From the NCBI GenBank assembly GCA_030377895.1, contig JAUCGB010000041.1, positions 1 to 33,840 on the forward strand: a stretch of 33,840 bases of DNA, read 5' to 3'. Origin of the DNA: Anaerolineales bacterium HSG24. GTDB lineage: Bacteria > Chloroflexota > Anaerolineae > 4572-78 > J111. A program made the position numbers and the translations under genes. This document shows, piece after piece, positions 6,351-14,208 of the stretch. Each line of letters starts with the position of its first letter. The stretch's first letter is position 1. Under the pieces are notes generated by a model that saw nothing but the letters and a program-made list of their open reading frames with translations, ran no database searches and was not told the DNA's origin.

Positions 6351-8165
6351 TTACTCCAAAATAAACAGATACAACCGTCCCCCGTCAACATCCTGAATGT
6401 GGGCCGGTGGGCGCGCATCGAGCCAGTCGGACAGGACGGTTTCGGCGGGGGTGGTTTCGGCGGGGTTGACATCGTAAATCCACAGTACATCAGTTTGATG
6501 AGCAATGTCAGTCAGCAGGGTAAGGGTGCGCCTCTCGACAGAATCGTTGGCCGGGGCGTAATCATCGAGCATGCTCAGGTCGTACTCATGGCGCAGATAG
6601 GGGTAGAACCAGTCATAAACCTGATGGTCATTTAGTAGGAGCGCGCCGGTGACAGCTTCACCCTGTAATCGGCTGATGGTGGCTCGGTAGGGGCTGAGTT
6701 TCAGACGACTGGTCATGTAACTGTCGCTCAATTGCCACATGGCTATCGGTAAACTGCCTAACAAAACCATCAGGTAGACGACCCAGCCAATTCTACGCCA
6801 ACGGATCACGGTCAGGCTGACCGAGGCGGGCCAAATCAGCCACAGGAATTCAGCCATCAGCATGATGAAAATCAGCGTTCGATTGATGACAATGGCGGCC
6901 AAGAGCCAATGGTCGTCGGGGAACATGATGAAGAAAAAGTTGGCCTCCAAAATATTGCCAATACTCAGGATGGTGGCGTATAACACGCCTCGCCAGTTCG
7001 GCAAAAGTAGGGCGATAAAGTAGAGCGGCCAGCCCAACCATTGCGGGCTGTACCCCTTCGACCAGACCATGAACAGCATGTTGGTGAAGGCAACAAAAGC
7101 GATTAGTTTGCGCGGTTCATTCCATGCGATGCGGCGGGTGTAGAATAGGCCGTAGAACAGGGCCGCGATACCTGTCACCAATAGCCAGTTGATGCGGGTC
7201 GGCGGGGCTTGGGTGAGTGTCCAAGCGAGGTCGCGCATGTCGAGCGGAATGATACCGTAGTTGTAATTTCCGTCAATCAGTGCCCATATTGTTTCCCATG
7301 GTTCGCGGGCCGCGGTAATCAACTGCGGGCCAAAAAATAGGGCTGGATTGAGCCAATAAAAGGGCAGGCCAATCAGGGTGATGGTCAGCAGAAAGAGGCC
7401 GACATACCATATAATGGGTAACGGCTTAAGGGGTGGTAGCACGAAATAGGCCGGAAAACGAGGTAGACGGGTCAGCATGGCGGGCGTTTTTAGCATCGGC
7501 CCGGAGGTGTTGGGCGTTAGTCGTTGGACGGCCACTGGCATGAGGATTAGCGGAATCAGCTTAATCATGAAGCCGATGCCGGTGAAGATTGCGCTCAGAT
7601 AAGGGCGGTTTTCTAACAAAAGATATAGGCTGAGAAGAAAGAAAAACAACGGGTAACTCTCGAACCAACCAGTCAAGGTGTAGACCGGTACAAAAAATCC
7701 GGCATAGACCCAGCATGGTCGTAAGACCGCGCTCGATAGATTGGTTGGCCCAGAGTCAATCCGAAATAAGGCTAGTTTGTCAGTCGGTAAACCATAGATT
7801 TTGAGACTGAATAGGTAGAGCAGGATGAAATTGCCAATCTCAAATAAAAGGAAAAATCCACCAAGCAAGAGGGTGAACCAGAGATTGGGGTACGTCCACG
7901 GCGGGAGCAGACTGCTGACATGATACAGAGTAATCATGACCAGCGGAAACAAGGGCGGGTAGGTCGTCCACAAGTTGTCGTAGGGGTAGTAGCCTTGGTG
8001 AGTCAACTCGGCAAAACTGCGATACCAGTAGAAATCGGAGAAATCTAGCACCAAGCCGCCGGGCCGAAACGCGGCAATCGTCAACCCTCGAAATGTGATA
8101 AATAGGATCAAGAGTAGAATAAAATCGGTATGGGTGCGGTACAGGGTTTGGAGACGGTTTATCAT
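6351..8165 (-). CDS. Polytopic GT-C type glycosyltransferase, putative (GT87/PIG-M-like)
   Basis: I place the start at ATG 8165 (MINRLQTLYRTHTDF), giving 604 residues. A longer open frame to 8339 overlaps the upstream gene, is Arg/Pro-rich and does not look like real protein. The product has about ten or more membrane helices. After the first helix comes a loop with acidic residues, 'LDFSDFYWY......YYPYDNLWTTYPPLFPL', the arrangement of GT-C fold enzymes that use lipid-linked sugar donors. The C-terminal 100 residues are soluble and include 'VLWIYDVNPAE'. It lies downstream of the flippase-like and epimerase genes in the same direction, which fits a glycolipid or surface-polysaccharide pathway. 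Donor and acceptor are unknown. Confidence 0.65.
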   Translation of the reverse strand: MINRLQTLYRTHTDFILLLILFITFRGLTIAAFRPGGLVLDFSDFYWYRSFAELTHQGYYPYDNLWTTYPPLFPLVMITLYHVSSLLPPWTYPNLWFTLLLGGFFLLFEIGNFILLYLFSLKIYGLPTDKLALFRIDSGPTNLSSAVLRPCWVYAGFFVPVYTLTGWFESYPLFFFLLSLYLLLENRPYLSAIFTGIGFMIKLIPLILMPVAVQRLTPNTSGPMLKTPAMLTRLPRFPAYFVLPPLKPLPIIWYVGLFLLTITLIGLPFYWLNPALFFGPQLITAAREPWETIWALIDGNYNYGIIPLDMRDLAWTLTQAPPTRINWLLVTGIAALFYGLFYTRRIAWNEPRKLIAFVAFTNMLFMVWSKGYSPQWLGWPLYFIALLLPNWRGVLYATILSIGNILEANFFFIMFPDDHWLLAAIVINRTLIFIMLMAEFLWLIWPASVSLTVIRWRRIGWVVYLMVLLGSLPIAMWQLSDSYMTSRLKLSPYRATISRLQGEAVTGALLLNDHQVYDWFYPYLRHEYDLSMLDDYAPANDSVERRTLTLLTDIAHQTDVLWIYDVNPAETTPAETVLSDWLDARPPAHIQDVDGGRLYLFILE

Positions 8166-8170
8166 GTGAC

Positions 8171-8233
8171 ACCTACGAGGGATTTCGCACCTTGTAGGTG
8201 AAACCCTCGTCCTTCGTCCTGCAAGGTGCGAAG
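8171..8233. repeat. Nested inverted repeat between flippase and glycosyltransferase genes
   Basis: ACCTAC/GTAGGT, GAGGG/CCCTC and TTCGCACCTT/AAGGTGCGAA form interleaved, mutually exclusive stems in 63 bases. This could be a repeat element or an mRNA structure affecting the start of the glycosyltransferase gene, whose ATG lies just downstream on the minus strand. Confidence 0.5.
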
Positions 8234-8262
8234 CTCCTTGATAGTCTTTTTTGATGTTGCGA

Positions 8263-9318
8263 TTAGGTGACAGACGCGGGTGCAGAATCGGTGACGGTTT
8301 TGACCTGATTCGACCAGTCGAGCAGGCGAGAGAAGCCAAATAGATAAGTAATCAAGGCCCCGACGGGGATAAAAGTCCAAAAAGCGGCAAACCGTAACAA
8401 CAACGCGGCCAAATAGGCTTGACTGTCGGGCACGGTAAACAGTTTGAACAGGCTGATTAGCACCACCTCAAACTGGCCCACCCCACCGGGCATGACTGGC
8501 ACCGCCACCGACAGGCCAGAAATCATGGAGGTGAACAGGGTTTGGCTGAACAGCATGTCAACCCCAATCGACATGAGGACGCAGTAGAGGATAATCCCAT
8601 CGTAGAGCCAGATAACAAAACTTTCGATGAGCGTAATCAGTAACAATAACGGACTTTTGCCCAAGGCTCGCACGCCATGGATCAGCGAGAAGCCGAATTC
8701 GACAATCTTTTGGTAGATTTGCCACAATTTGGGTGGTAATAGCCGTTTGAGAATTGGCAGGTCATGGAGCCAACTTTCCAAAATCGGCATGGTCAACAGG
8801 CCGACCAAACCTATCAAAAACAACAAGCCGACCAAGCCCATAAACTGCAATACTTGCAGGGGAATTTGATCCTGCAAAGCAAAATATCCGGCTATGGCGG
8901 CTAAACTCAAAATCGAAAACACGTCTAGCGCCCGCTCGGTGGTAATCGAGGCGATGGCCTTGGCGACGGGGATGTTATGATCCTGCTTGAGCATGCCAAT
9001 CCGTCCGATGTCACCGGCGCGAGCGGGCAAAATCATGCTCCCGAACATGCCAGAAATAATCAGGCTGATGCAGTAAACTCGGCCTACCGACCAGCCCATC
9101 ACTTGCAAAATCCGTTGCCAGCGTAGGCCACGGGCGACGAGACTGAAATAAAATACGACGAAGGCCGCGCCGTACCAGCCCCAGTTAACTTGAGCTAACG
9201 TCGCTCGGCTGACCTCAATCTCGCCCAACTGGAGCATGGCAACGACGGTGACGATGCTTAACAGAAGGATGATTAGAAAGCGGCTATATCGTTTTAGTAA
9301 TACAAAAATGTTACTCAC
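8263..9318 (-). CDS. Flippase-like membrane protein (UPF0104 / LPG-synthase TM-region family)
   Basis: The gene starts with GTG at 9318, directly after the TAG of the epimerase gene (9319-9321), so the two are translationally coupled. The 351-residue protein has about eight membrane helices and the family's conserved spots: 'LPARAGDIGRIGML' (about residues 95-108) and 'PVMPGGVGQFEVVL' near residue 275. This membrane domain is shared by the flippase part of lysyl-phosphatidylglycerol synthases and by AglD-like proteins; there is no soluble aminoacyl-transferase domain here. Between an epimerase and a GT-C transferase it most likely moves or handles a lipid-linked sugar. Substrate unknown. Confidence 0.75.
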   Translation of the reverse strand: MSNIFVLLKRYSRFLIILLLSIVTVVAMLQLGEIEVSRATLAQVNWGWYGAAFVVFYFSLVARGLRWQRILQVMGWSVGRVYCISLIISGMFGSMILPARAGDIGRIGMLKQDHNIPVAKAIASITTERALDVFSILSLAAIAGYFALQDQIPLQVLQFMGLVGLLFLIGLVGLLTMPILESWLHDLPILKRLLPPKLWQIYQKIVEFGFSLIHGVRALGKSPLLLLITLIESFVIWLYDGIILYCVLMSIGVDMLFSQTLFTSMISGLSVAVPVMPGGVGQFEVVLISLFKLFTVPDSQAYLAALLLRFAAFWTFIPVGALITYLFGFSRLLDWSNQVKTVTDSAPASVT

Positions 9319-10275
9319 CTAACGCCCCATGACCACAGCTTGATACCAATCCCACATTTTAGCAAGACCGTCACCCACCGCGGTTTGGGGATTATAATCC
9401 AACAGACGACGGGCTTTGTCGATGTTGGCAAAGGTGATTTTCGGCTCGCTGGCTGGGGCGGGTGGGGTGGAGAGTACCGCCTTTTTACCGACTAGTTTCT
9501 CAATCGACTGGACAAAATCAGCCATAAGAATCGGCTCACCTCGCCCCAAGTTGATGATCTCGTACCCCAAGGGACGCTCCAACGCGGCGATGACTCCGCT
9601 GACGATGTCGTCTACATAAGTCCAATCTCGTTTCATCTGACCGGCATCAAATAGGATAATTTCCTCACCCTTGACGATACGATCCATGACCATGAAGGGC
9701 ATCATGTCGGGCCGGCCGCGTGGCCCGTAGACGCTAAAGAAGCGTACCGCAGTAAAGTTCATCTGGTGCAAATTATTATAGGTGTAGCCAAACATCTCGC
9801 CCGCCTTTTTACTGGCCGGATAGGGGGCTAAGGGCTGATTACATGGGTCGGTTTCGATAAAGGGCAACTGCTCCGTTTTGCCATAAGCCGATGAGGTCGA
9901 GGCAAAAACAAAGTTGCCGAGGCCATGCTCACGGGCCGCCTCTAACAAATTGATCGTGCCGACGAGATTCACATGGGTGTACAGTTTAGCTCGACCAATC
10001 GAGTAGCGCACTCCGCCATACGCGCCCAAATGAGCAATCGCGGTTGGTTTGTGGGTGGCAAACAGTTTCTCGATTCCAGCCTCGTCCCGAATGTCCAACT
10101 CGTAAAAGGACAAGTTGGGATGATCTTTGAACCCAGATATGTTACTGCGTTTGTAGGCGGGGTCATAATAATCGTTAAAATCATCAATACCGACTACAGT
10201 TTGCCCTTGGTTCAGCAATGTTTCGGTCAGGTTACTACCGATAAATCCGGCCGCGCCGGTTACTAAAATTGTCAT
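9319..10275 (-). CDS. NAD-dependent sugar-nucleotide epimerase, UDP-glucuronate 4-epimerase-like
   Basis: The 318-residue protein is an extended short-chain dehydrogenase/reductase. The NAD-binding 'TGAAGFIGSN' is at residues 6-15. The segment IDDFNDYYDPAYKRSNI (about 35-51) is typical of UDP-glucuronate/UDP-galacturonate 4-epimerases, and 'YPASKKAGEMFGY' carries the catalytic Tyr and Lys of YxxxK. It is the first gene of a minus-strand run (epimerase, flippase, GT-C transferase). No good ribosome-binding site precedes ATG 10275, because the sequence upstream is AT-rich and a 308-base inverted-repeat element begins 16 bases away. Substrate preference between glucuronate, galactose and related sugars is inferred only. 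Confidence 0.85.
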   Translation of the reverse strand: MTILVTGAAGFIGSNLTETLLNQGQTVVGIDDFNDYYDPAYKRSNISGFKDHPNLSFYELDIRDEAGIEKLFATHKPTAIAHLGAYGGVRYSIGRAKLYTHVNLVGTINLLEAAREHGLGNFVFASTSSAYGKTEQLPFIETDPCNQPLAPYPASKKAGEMFGYTYNNLHQMNFTAVRFFSVYGPRGRPDMMPFMVMDRIVKGEEIILFDAGQMKRDWTYVDDIVSGVIAALERPLGYEIINLGRGEPILMADFVQSIEKLVGKKAVLSTPPAPASEPKITFANIDKARRLLDYNPQTAVGDGLAKMWDWYQAVVMGR

Positions 10276-10290
10276 AGTTATTTTTTATGG

Positions 10291-10598
10291 GGACACGGAT
10301 AAACACGGATTTTTTAGAGACCTGTGAAAATCCATAAAAACCGTGTCCAAAGTTGTTTGATTGGGAGTGTCCTAGGGACGGTCTCATTATGCCATAAGAT
10401 TGTCTTTGATGCATCCGCGAAAGCGCGATTCTTTGAGTTGTCCGAAGCTCGTAGTTTGTGCTGTTTGATTGGCCTAGTCGCTCTGAGATGCTGAGTACAG
10501 GACAAAAAAAGATTGAACTTGTTACAGAAGAAAAAAGTGATACGGATTAACACTAATACACACAGATAAGCCTAAAAAATCCGTGTTTATCCGTGTCC
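10291..10598. mobile_element. 308-base element with perfect 26-bp terminal inverted repeats
   Basis: The left end at 10291-10316 (GGACACGGATAAACACGG...) is the exact complement of the right end at 10573-10598. A shorter relative of the same sequence (AAAACCGTGTCC) sits at 10338-10349, near the left end. No open frame inside resembles a transposase. The element lies immediately upstream of the epimerase gene and fills most of the 342-base gap there, so that gene's promoter may lie inside it. Confidence 0.7.
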
Positions 10599-10617
10599 TA
10601 ACTGTTTTGTCCGGTAC

Positions 10618-10923
10618 TTAGCTTGAGATCATTCTTATTCTTTTGCTAATCCATAAAACAAGCGCAGTCAACAAGCCGCCAATACCCATCTGTATAGTTA
10701 CTTTGATAAACGAGAGAACAAATCCTACAACAGTGGATGGGTGTTCGGCATGTTCACCCTCTTCGGTCATCTGTTCCATGTCTTCCTGTTCGTGTTCAGG
10801 GCTGGAGCGAACAGTTTCGGCCCAATCGGTTTGAGCCAGAGGTAGCACGGCTAAAATCACCAGTGCCGATGCGACTAAAATGATCAAGGTTGGCACAAAA
10901 CTCTCTTTAATAAATGTCTTCAT
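10618..10923 (-). CDS. Small two-helix membrane protein with His/Glu-rich loop
   Basis: This 101-residue protein has a hydrophobic segment at about residues 10-30, an acidic, His- and Met-containing loop (SSPEHEQEDMEQMTEEGEHA) and a second hydrophobic segment at about 66-90. Its ATG (10921-10923) overlaps the TAA of the preceding DUF4405 gene by one base (TAATG), so the two are co-translated. No family is recognised. With a cytochrome b-like partner, the His/Glu-rich loop suggests metal or heme handling, but that is inference only. Confidence 0.65.
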   Translation of the reverse strand: MKTFIKESFVPTLIILVASALVILAVLPLAQTDWAETVRSSPEHEQEDMEQMTEEGEHAEHPSTVVGFVLSFIKVTIQMGIGGLLTALVLWISKRIRMISS

Positions 10924-11417
10924 TATTTACCTCTTTGTGGTGTAGATTGTGTTATTTGTGCTGGTTTATACAACACATAACGTTTGATCATGCTAACAAT
11001 CCAACTCCAGTGCATAGCTAAATGTACACCAACCATAACCATCAGTAAATTGGCTGATTGGTTATGCATGGCTGACCAGAACGGATCGATAGTAACGTGA
11101 ATGCCTAACGCTGGAAGTGCCGCTTCTGAAATGAGAAAACCGTTAAGAAGTACAAATACCATCATGATGAAAATTAGTAAATCCCAAATGTGGTTAAAGC
11201 GTACTTCGCCGGGCAGTCGTTTAAACATCCGTTTCGTAACATTCACCACCCACTTCCATTCTAAAAGAATGTGAACCAGAATGGGTATAATAAAGAGGAT
11301 ACTAATCCATTCATGCAGGAGAATACCGGTTGCATGGGGAACATTGGTCAATATAAATGCCATAAGTAAGATAATATCGGCATAGAGTTTGATTTGGTTA
11401 GAACTTGTTTTTTTCAT
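10923..11417 (-). CDS. DUF4405 cytochrome b-like four-helix membrane protein
   Basis: The 164-residue protein has four membrane helices with histidines at membrane-facing positions: PHATG and LLHEW at the end of helix 1, 'LVHILLEWKWVV' in helix 2, and 'VGVHLAMHWSWIV' in helix 4. This 'H....H W' spacing is typical of DUF4405 and related b-type cytochrome bundles. Such proteins are thought to bind heme and pass electrons across the membrane. A GAGAG stretch precedes ATG 11417. It is followed by the overlapping two-helix gene. Heme binding is inferred from the histidine pattern. Confidence 0.7.
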   Translation of the reverse strand: MKKTSSNQIKLYADIILLMAFILTNVPHATGILLHEWISILFIIPILVHILLEWKWVVNVTKRMFKRLPGEVRFNHIWDLLIFIMMVFVLLNGFLISEAALPALGIHVTIDPFWSAMHNQSANLLMVMVGVHLAMHWSWIVSMIKRYVLYKPAQITQSTPQRGK

Positions 11418-11657
11418 TTACTGTCTCTCTTTTTATTGGATTAAGAAATTGAAATTAAGGCATGGTTCATTAGCCTTGACATGTGCTTTACAAATTGTCG
11501 TGCCATAAGCCATGTTGGGTTGATACCCATCGCCTCGCTAACAAATCTTGTAGCCAATAGTACCGTAGAGTTGTGCAGAATTTGCACAGAATTTCAACAT
11601 AAATCGCGCAGTTTCGATTGTAGTGGTCATACGGTCATATAGGTTTGCTTGGTCTTT

Positions 11658-11740
11658 ACCTGCTCGTGCCGGATATGTATCCGGCACGGTGTCTCTAGCA
11701 GAGAGGCGTTGCGGAGACATCTCCGCAACGAGCGGGTAAT
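11658..11740. repeat. Structured repeat (GTGCCGGATAT / GTTGCGGAGA hairpins), 5' half copy
   Basis: Three adjoining hairpins can be drawn: GTGCCGGATA/TATCCGGCAC, CTCT-AGC-AGAG and GTTGCGGAGA/TCTCCGCAAC. They are bracketed by ACCTGCTCG on the left and CGAGCGGGTAA on the right, which also pair. Full copies occur in tandem at 16933-17257. Confidence 0.75.
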
Positions 11741-11773
11741 AGATGCAGTTGCTAATCCAGGTGAAGGAACGTC

Positions 11774-11806
11774 AGAAACCCGATTTCTCAAAGAAATCGG
11801 GTTTCT
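11774..11806. repeat. Perfect 15-bp hairpin AGAAACCCGATTTCT...
   Basis: AGAAACCCGATTTCT pairs with AGAAATCGGGTTTCT around CAA. There is no T-run on either side, so it is listed as a repeat; for the minus-strand genes it lies downstream of the beta-lactamase-fold gene's start side, not at a gene end. Confidence 0.6.
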
Positions 11807-11925
11807 AGGCGGTTTTACTGAACTTTTACCTAAAAACGGCTGAAACAATAATCATCACCGAAAGTGTCAACCGAATTCGATGACTAAAATATGTTCTGTG
11901 AGCGGTCTCATGCGCCCCTATGCGA

Positions 11926-13131
11926 CTACCGCGACAAGGCAATAAACGCTTGCGCCATCAAAACCAACGCAACATCCGGTTCATCGGTATTGGTCAAAAT
12001 AACCAGTCCAACGTTACGTTTTGGTGAAAACATAAGCAGTGAGTTAAAACTGTCATAACTACCCTCATGGCTGATGACACGATCCCCATTGTCCATGCGT
12101 ATCTCCCAGCCAAGGGCATACTCCTCAAGATAAGGTTGCCATGTTTCATGTAAACTATCGGCTGAAACAATTCGCTGACCGTTGGGAGCTACACCATGAT
12201 TGAGTTGGGTGCTGAGATACGCGGCCATGTCCTGTACATTCGCCTTTAGTCCACCCGATGGGGCTAAGGCATCTCCGACAACGTCGTACGATTCGGCGAC
12301 AACAACCTCGTCATCGTCATTATAGATATGCCCCACCGCGTAATCAGGGCGACGACGAGCCTCATCAACCGACAAGGTCGCGTTTTGCATGCCGATGGGG
12401 TCGAGGATGCGACGTTGTAAAGTGGCTTCATACCCCTCATATAAGTTAGCTTGGTCGCCACCATCGGCCAAAACGGCTAAATACCCCGCCGCCGAACTAG
12501 TCAGATTACTATAACTGAAATCCTCTCCCGGCAGAGCGGATAACTCAGCTTCGGCCAATAAATCAAACAGGTCAGTTGGCGAATCATACTCAGCATCAAA
12601 CAACGCCTCCGTATCGTCGGGTATACCACTGGTCATGTTCAGCAGGTGGTGTAGACGAAGTTGGCTGGTCGCTTGCGGGTCAGACAGCCTAAAATCGGGG
12701 TAGATGTCAGTCACTGGCATATCCCAACTAAAACGACCCTCGTCGATAATTGTGGCCCAGAGCATGGCCGTGATTGATTTATGAGTCGAGCCGATATGAA
12801 ACAACGTCTCTGGTGTAACGGGTTCCTGCGTATCTAAAGAACGTACTCCGAAGCCCTCCACGAATATTATCTGATCCCTTTCAATAACGGCTACCGCAAT
12901 ACCGGGAATATTCGCCCGTCGCTGTTCTGATTTGATAATGTTTCGCAATTTTTGTAACTCTTGCGATGTAAATCTCGATTCTGTGTTGGTCGTTTCCGAC
13001 ACAACCGACTTAGAGTTTAGTACAGGTGGTGTCGCTGGAGTATCGGCGGTATCGCATCCAACCAGAAACAATAGGGTAAGTAAGACAAAAAATGGTGCAA
13101 ATTTCATAACTTGCTTACTTTTGTGTGTCAT
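11926..13131 (-). CDS. Serine hydrolase of the beta-lactamase / penicillin-binding fold, lipoprotein
   Basis: The 401-residue protein starts at ATG 13131 with GGGAG eight bases upstream; ATG 13107 (MKFAPF) is an alternative. Its signal peptide ends in the lipobox LVGC, predicting lipid attachment at Cys26. The catalytic set of class C beta-lactamase-like hydrolases is present: SxxK as STHK at residues 115-118, YxN as YSN at 207-209, and a His-Glu-Gly in place of KTG near residue 345. The family covers D-aminopeptidases, esterases and PBP-like carboxypeptidases, so real beta-lactamase activity should not be assumed. It stands alone, bordered on both sides by repeat-filled gaps. Confidence 0.85.
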   Translation of the reverse strand: MTHKSKQVMKFAPFFVLLTLLFLVGCDTADTPATPPVLNSKSVVSETTNTESRFTSQELQKLRNIIKSEQRRANIPGIAVAVIERDQIIFVEGFGVRSLDTQEPVTPETLFHIGSTHKSITAMLWATIIDEGRFSWDMPVTDIYPDFRLSDPQATSQLRLHHLLNMTSGIPDDTEALFDAEYDSPTDLFDLLAEAELSALPGEDFSYSNLTSSAAGYLAVLADGGDQANLYEGYEATLQRRILDPIGMQNATLSVDEARRRPDYAVGHIYNDDDEVVVAESYDVVGDALAPSGGLKANVQDMAAYLSTQLNHGVAPNGQRIVSADSLHETWQPYLEEYALGWEIRMDNGDRVISHEGSYDSFNSLLMFSPKRNVGLVILTNTDEPDVALVLMAQAFIALSR

Positions 13132-13198
13132 AATTTAACTCCCGAGGTTTTTTTATAGACCATTCTTTATAGATAGCTACTTGGATGTCTTGTCTTAC

Positions 13199-13371
13199 TA
13201 CCCGACAAAAATTTTTAGCCTGAACTAATTAACACAGAGGTTCACAGAGGAACACAGAGATTCACGGAGTTTTTTAAAAAAGAGATTTATCTTTTCTCTG
13301 TGAAACTCTGTGTGTCTCTGTGAGCCTCTGTGTTACCGTTTTTAGCCTTTCCTAAACCAATCTGTCGGGTA
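13199..13371. mobile_element. MITE-like element with TACCCGACA terminal repeats, copy 2 (inverted)
   Basis: This is the reverse complement of the element at 6172-6345. It begins TACCCGACAAA, then TTTAGCCTGAACTAATTAAC, and ends in ACCAATCTGTCGGGTA after a TTTAGCCTTTCCTAAACC block. The interior again pairs CACAGAG words with CTCTGTG words. It occupies the gap upstream of the beta-lactamase-fold gene. Confidence 0.7.
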
Positions 13372-13401
13372 ACAAGATGTCTTGTAACCAAATGTACCAT
13401 A

Positions 13402-13486
13402 CAGAGAGGGCGTTGCGGAGACATCTCCGCAACAAGCGGGTAAATCAATCCGCTCCATTCACCGAATCCGCGTTCTTTTTACATGC
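13402..13486. repeat. Structured repeat, 3' half copy
   Basis: It begins at CAGAGAGGGCGTTGCGGAGA and continues through the GTTGCGGAGA/TCTCCGCAAC hairpin and the block CAATCCGCTCCATTCACC to CGCGTTCTTTTTACATGC. It matches the 3' part of the tandem units at 16933-17257; the GTGCCGGATAT hairpin is missing. Confidence 0.7.
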
Positions 13487-13512
13487 CCAAAGGTTACTAC
13501 ACCGGTAATTTA

Positions 13513-13941
13513 TTAAGACAAAAGCCCCATCGTTTGCACCGCATGAGCCAACACCTGTTGAGTCATGTTATTGGGGTCAAGCTGAATCACCAATTCACGG
13601 TTGGGTAACTGTTTCTGATTATCCTCAAGAATAAAATGGTAGTATGCCCAACTAAACGCCACATGCAACGGCACATCATGCAACTGCGCTTGCGGCAAAT
13701 CAAACCGTTCTTGGTTGAACTTGGTCTTAGCGCCCCAAATCACGATGGGGTAGTTCTGCTCAAAGTTACTACTCATAAAACAGTAGGGCTGGTTATCTTG
13801 GGGATCAATCTCAACTTGTAAATCATAGATACCAGAGTCTTGGTAGCCTTCGCTCTCTATCTCCTCACGCTCATCATGGGGATGTTCGGCAATCGCTTCA
13901 ACCAGACCCGGCCAACGGTAAACAAAGGTTAATGTTCGCAT
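13513..13941 (-). CDS. Hypothetical protein, 142 aa
   Basis: ATG 13941 follows a good AAGGAG site nine bases upstream, and codon use is normal, so this is a real gene. The protein is soluble, acidic and without a signal peptide or repeats. Recognisable features are a Trp/Pro start (FVYRWPGLVEAI), an Asp/Glu-rich segment and a middle 'YPIVIWGAKTKFNQERFDLP' strand-like region. I do not recognise a family. It is followed downstream on the same strand by a half copy of the structured repeat and upstream by the terminator of the FGE-like gene, so it is probably transcribed alone. Confidence 0.6.
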   Translation of the reverse strand: MRTLTFVYRWPGLVEAIAEHPHDEREEIESEGYQDSGIYDLQVEIDPQDNQPYCFMSSNFEQNYPIVIWGAKTKFNQERFDLPQAQLHDVPLHVAFSWAYYHFILEDNQKQLPNRELVIQLDPNNMTQQVLAHAVQTMGLLS

Positions 13942-14134
13942 GGTCGTCTCCTTCTATAAACCATAATTACGCGGCTATCATTGCGATGACAGAACATCGA
14001 GCTGTTGCGATGAAAACGCCTGAATCTCACCGAAGAATAACCAATATCCTAGAGAGTAAACCCAACCAAACAGGCAAAACCAGCGACTATCACCGTTTTT
14101 TCAGTCGTTTCAGCGTTTCAACCCCCATACCCGC

Positions 14135-14168
14135 AAAAAAAATCGCGCGCCGCCGCTTTGCGGCGGCG
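14135..14168 (-). terminator. Strong intrinsic terminator of the FGE-like gene
   Basis: On the minus strand a perfect 9-bp GC stem CGCCGCCGC/GCGGCGGCG (14148-14168, three-base loop) is followed by CGCGA and eight T's (complement of A8 at 14135-14142). It lies about 40 bases after the stop of the 14209-16317 gene. Confidence 0.85.
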
Positions 14169-14208
14169 AATCAGAAAAACAGCAGTTCAGAAGGACAGGA
14201 TTCCAGAA

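Larger units (their letters stand above)
11418..11925. other. 508-base gap with hairpin repeats, no gene seen
   Basis: The gap holds the 5' half of the GTGCCGGATAT hairpin repeat (11658-11740) and a separate 15-bp hairpin (11774-11806). The words CTAATCCAGGTGA near 11752 also occur at 17283, beside the tandem copies of the same repeat. Open frames in both directions through this gap are made of the repeat and have no ribosome-binding site. Confidence 0.6.

Noticed and set aside
8166..8339. 58-residue N-terminal extension of the GT-C glycosyltransferase
   Set aside because: It overlaps the end of the flippase-like gene, is Arg/Pro-rich and crosses a repeat; ATG 8165 gives a normal start before the first membrane helix.
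11926..13131. Reading the serine hydrolase as an antibiotic-resistance beta-lactamase
   Set aside because: It has the fold motifs but a His-Glu-Gly instead of KTG and no resistance-gene context; family members are mostly peptidases or esterases.
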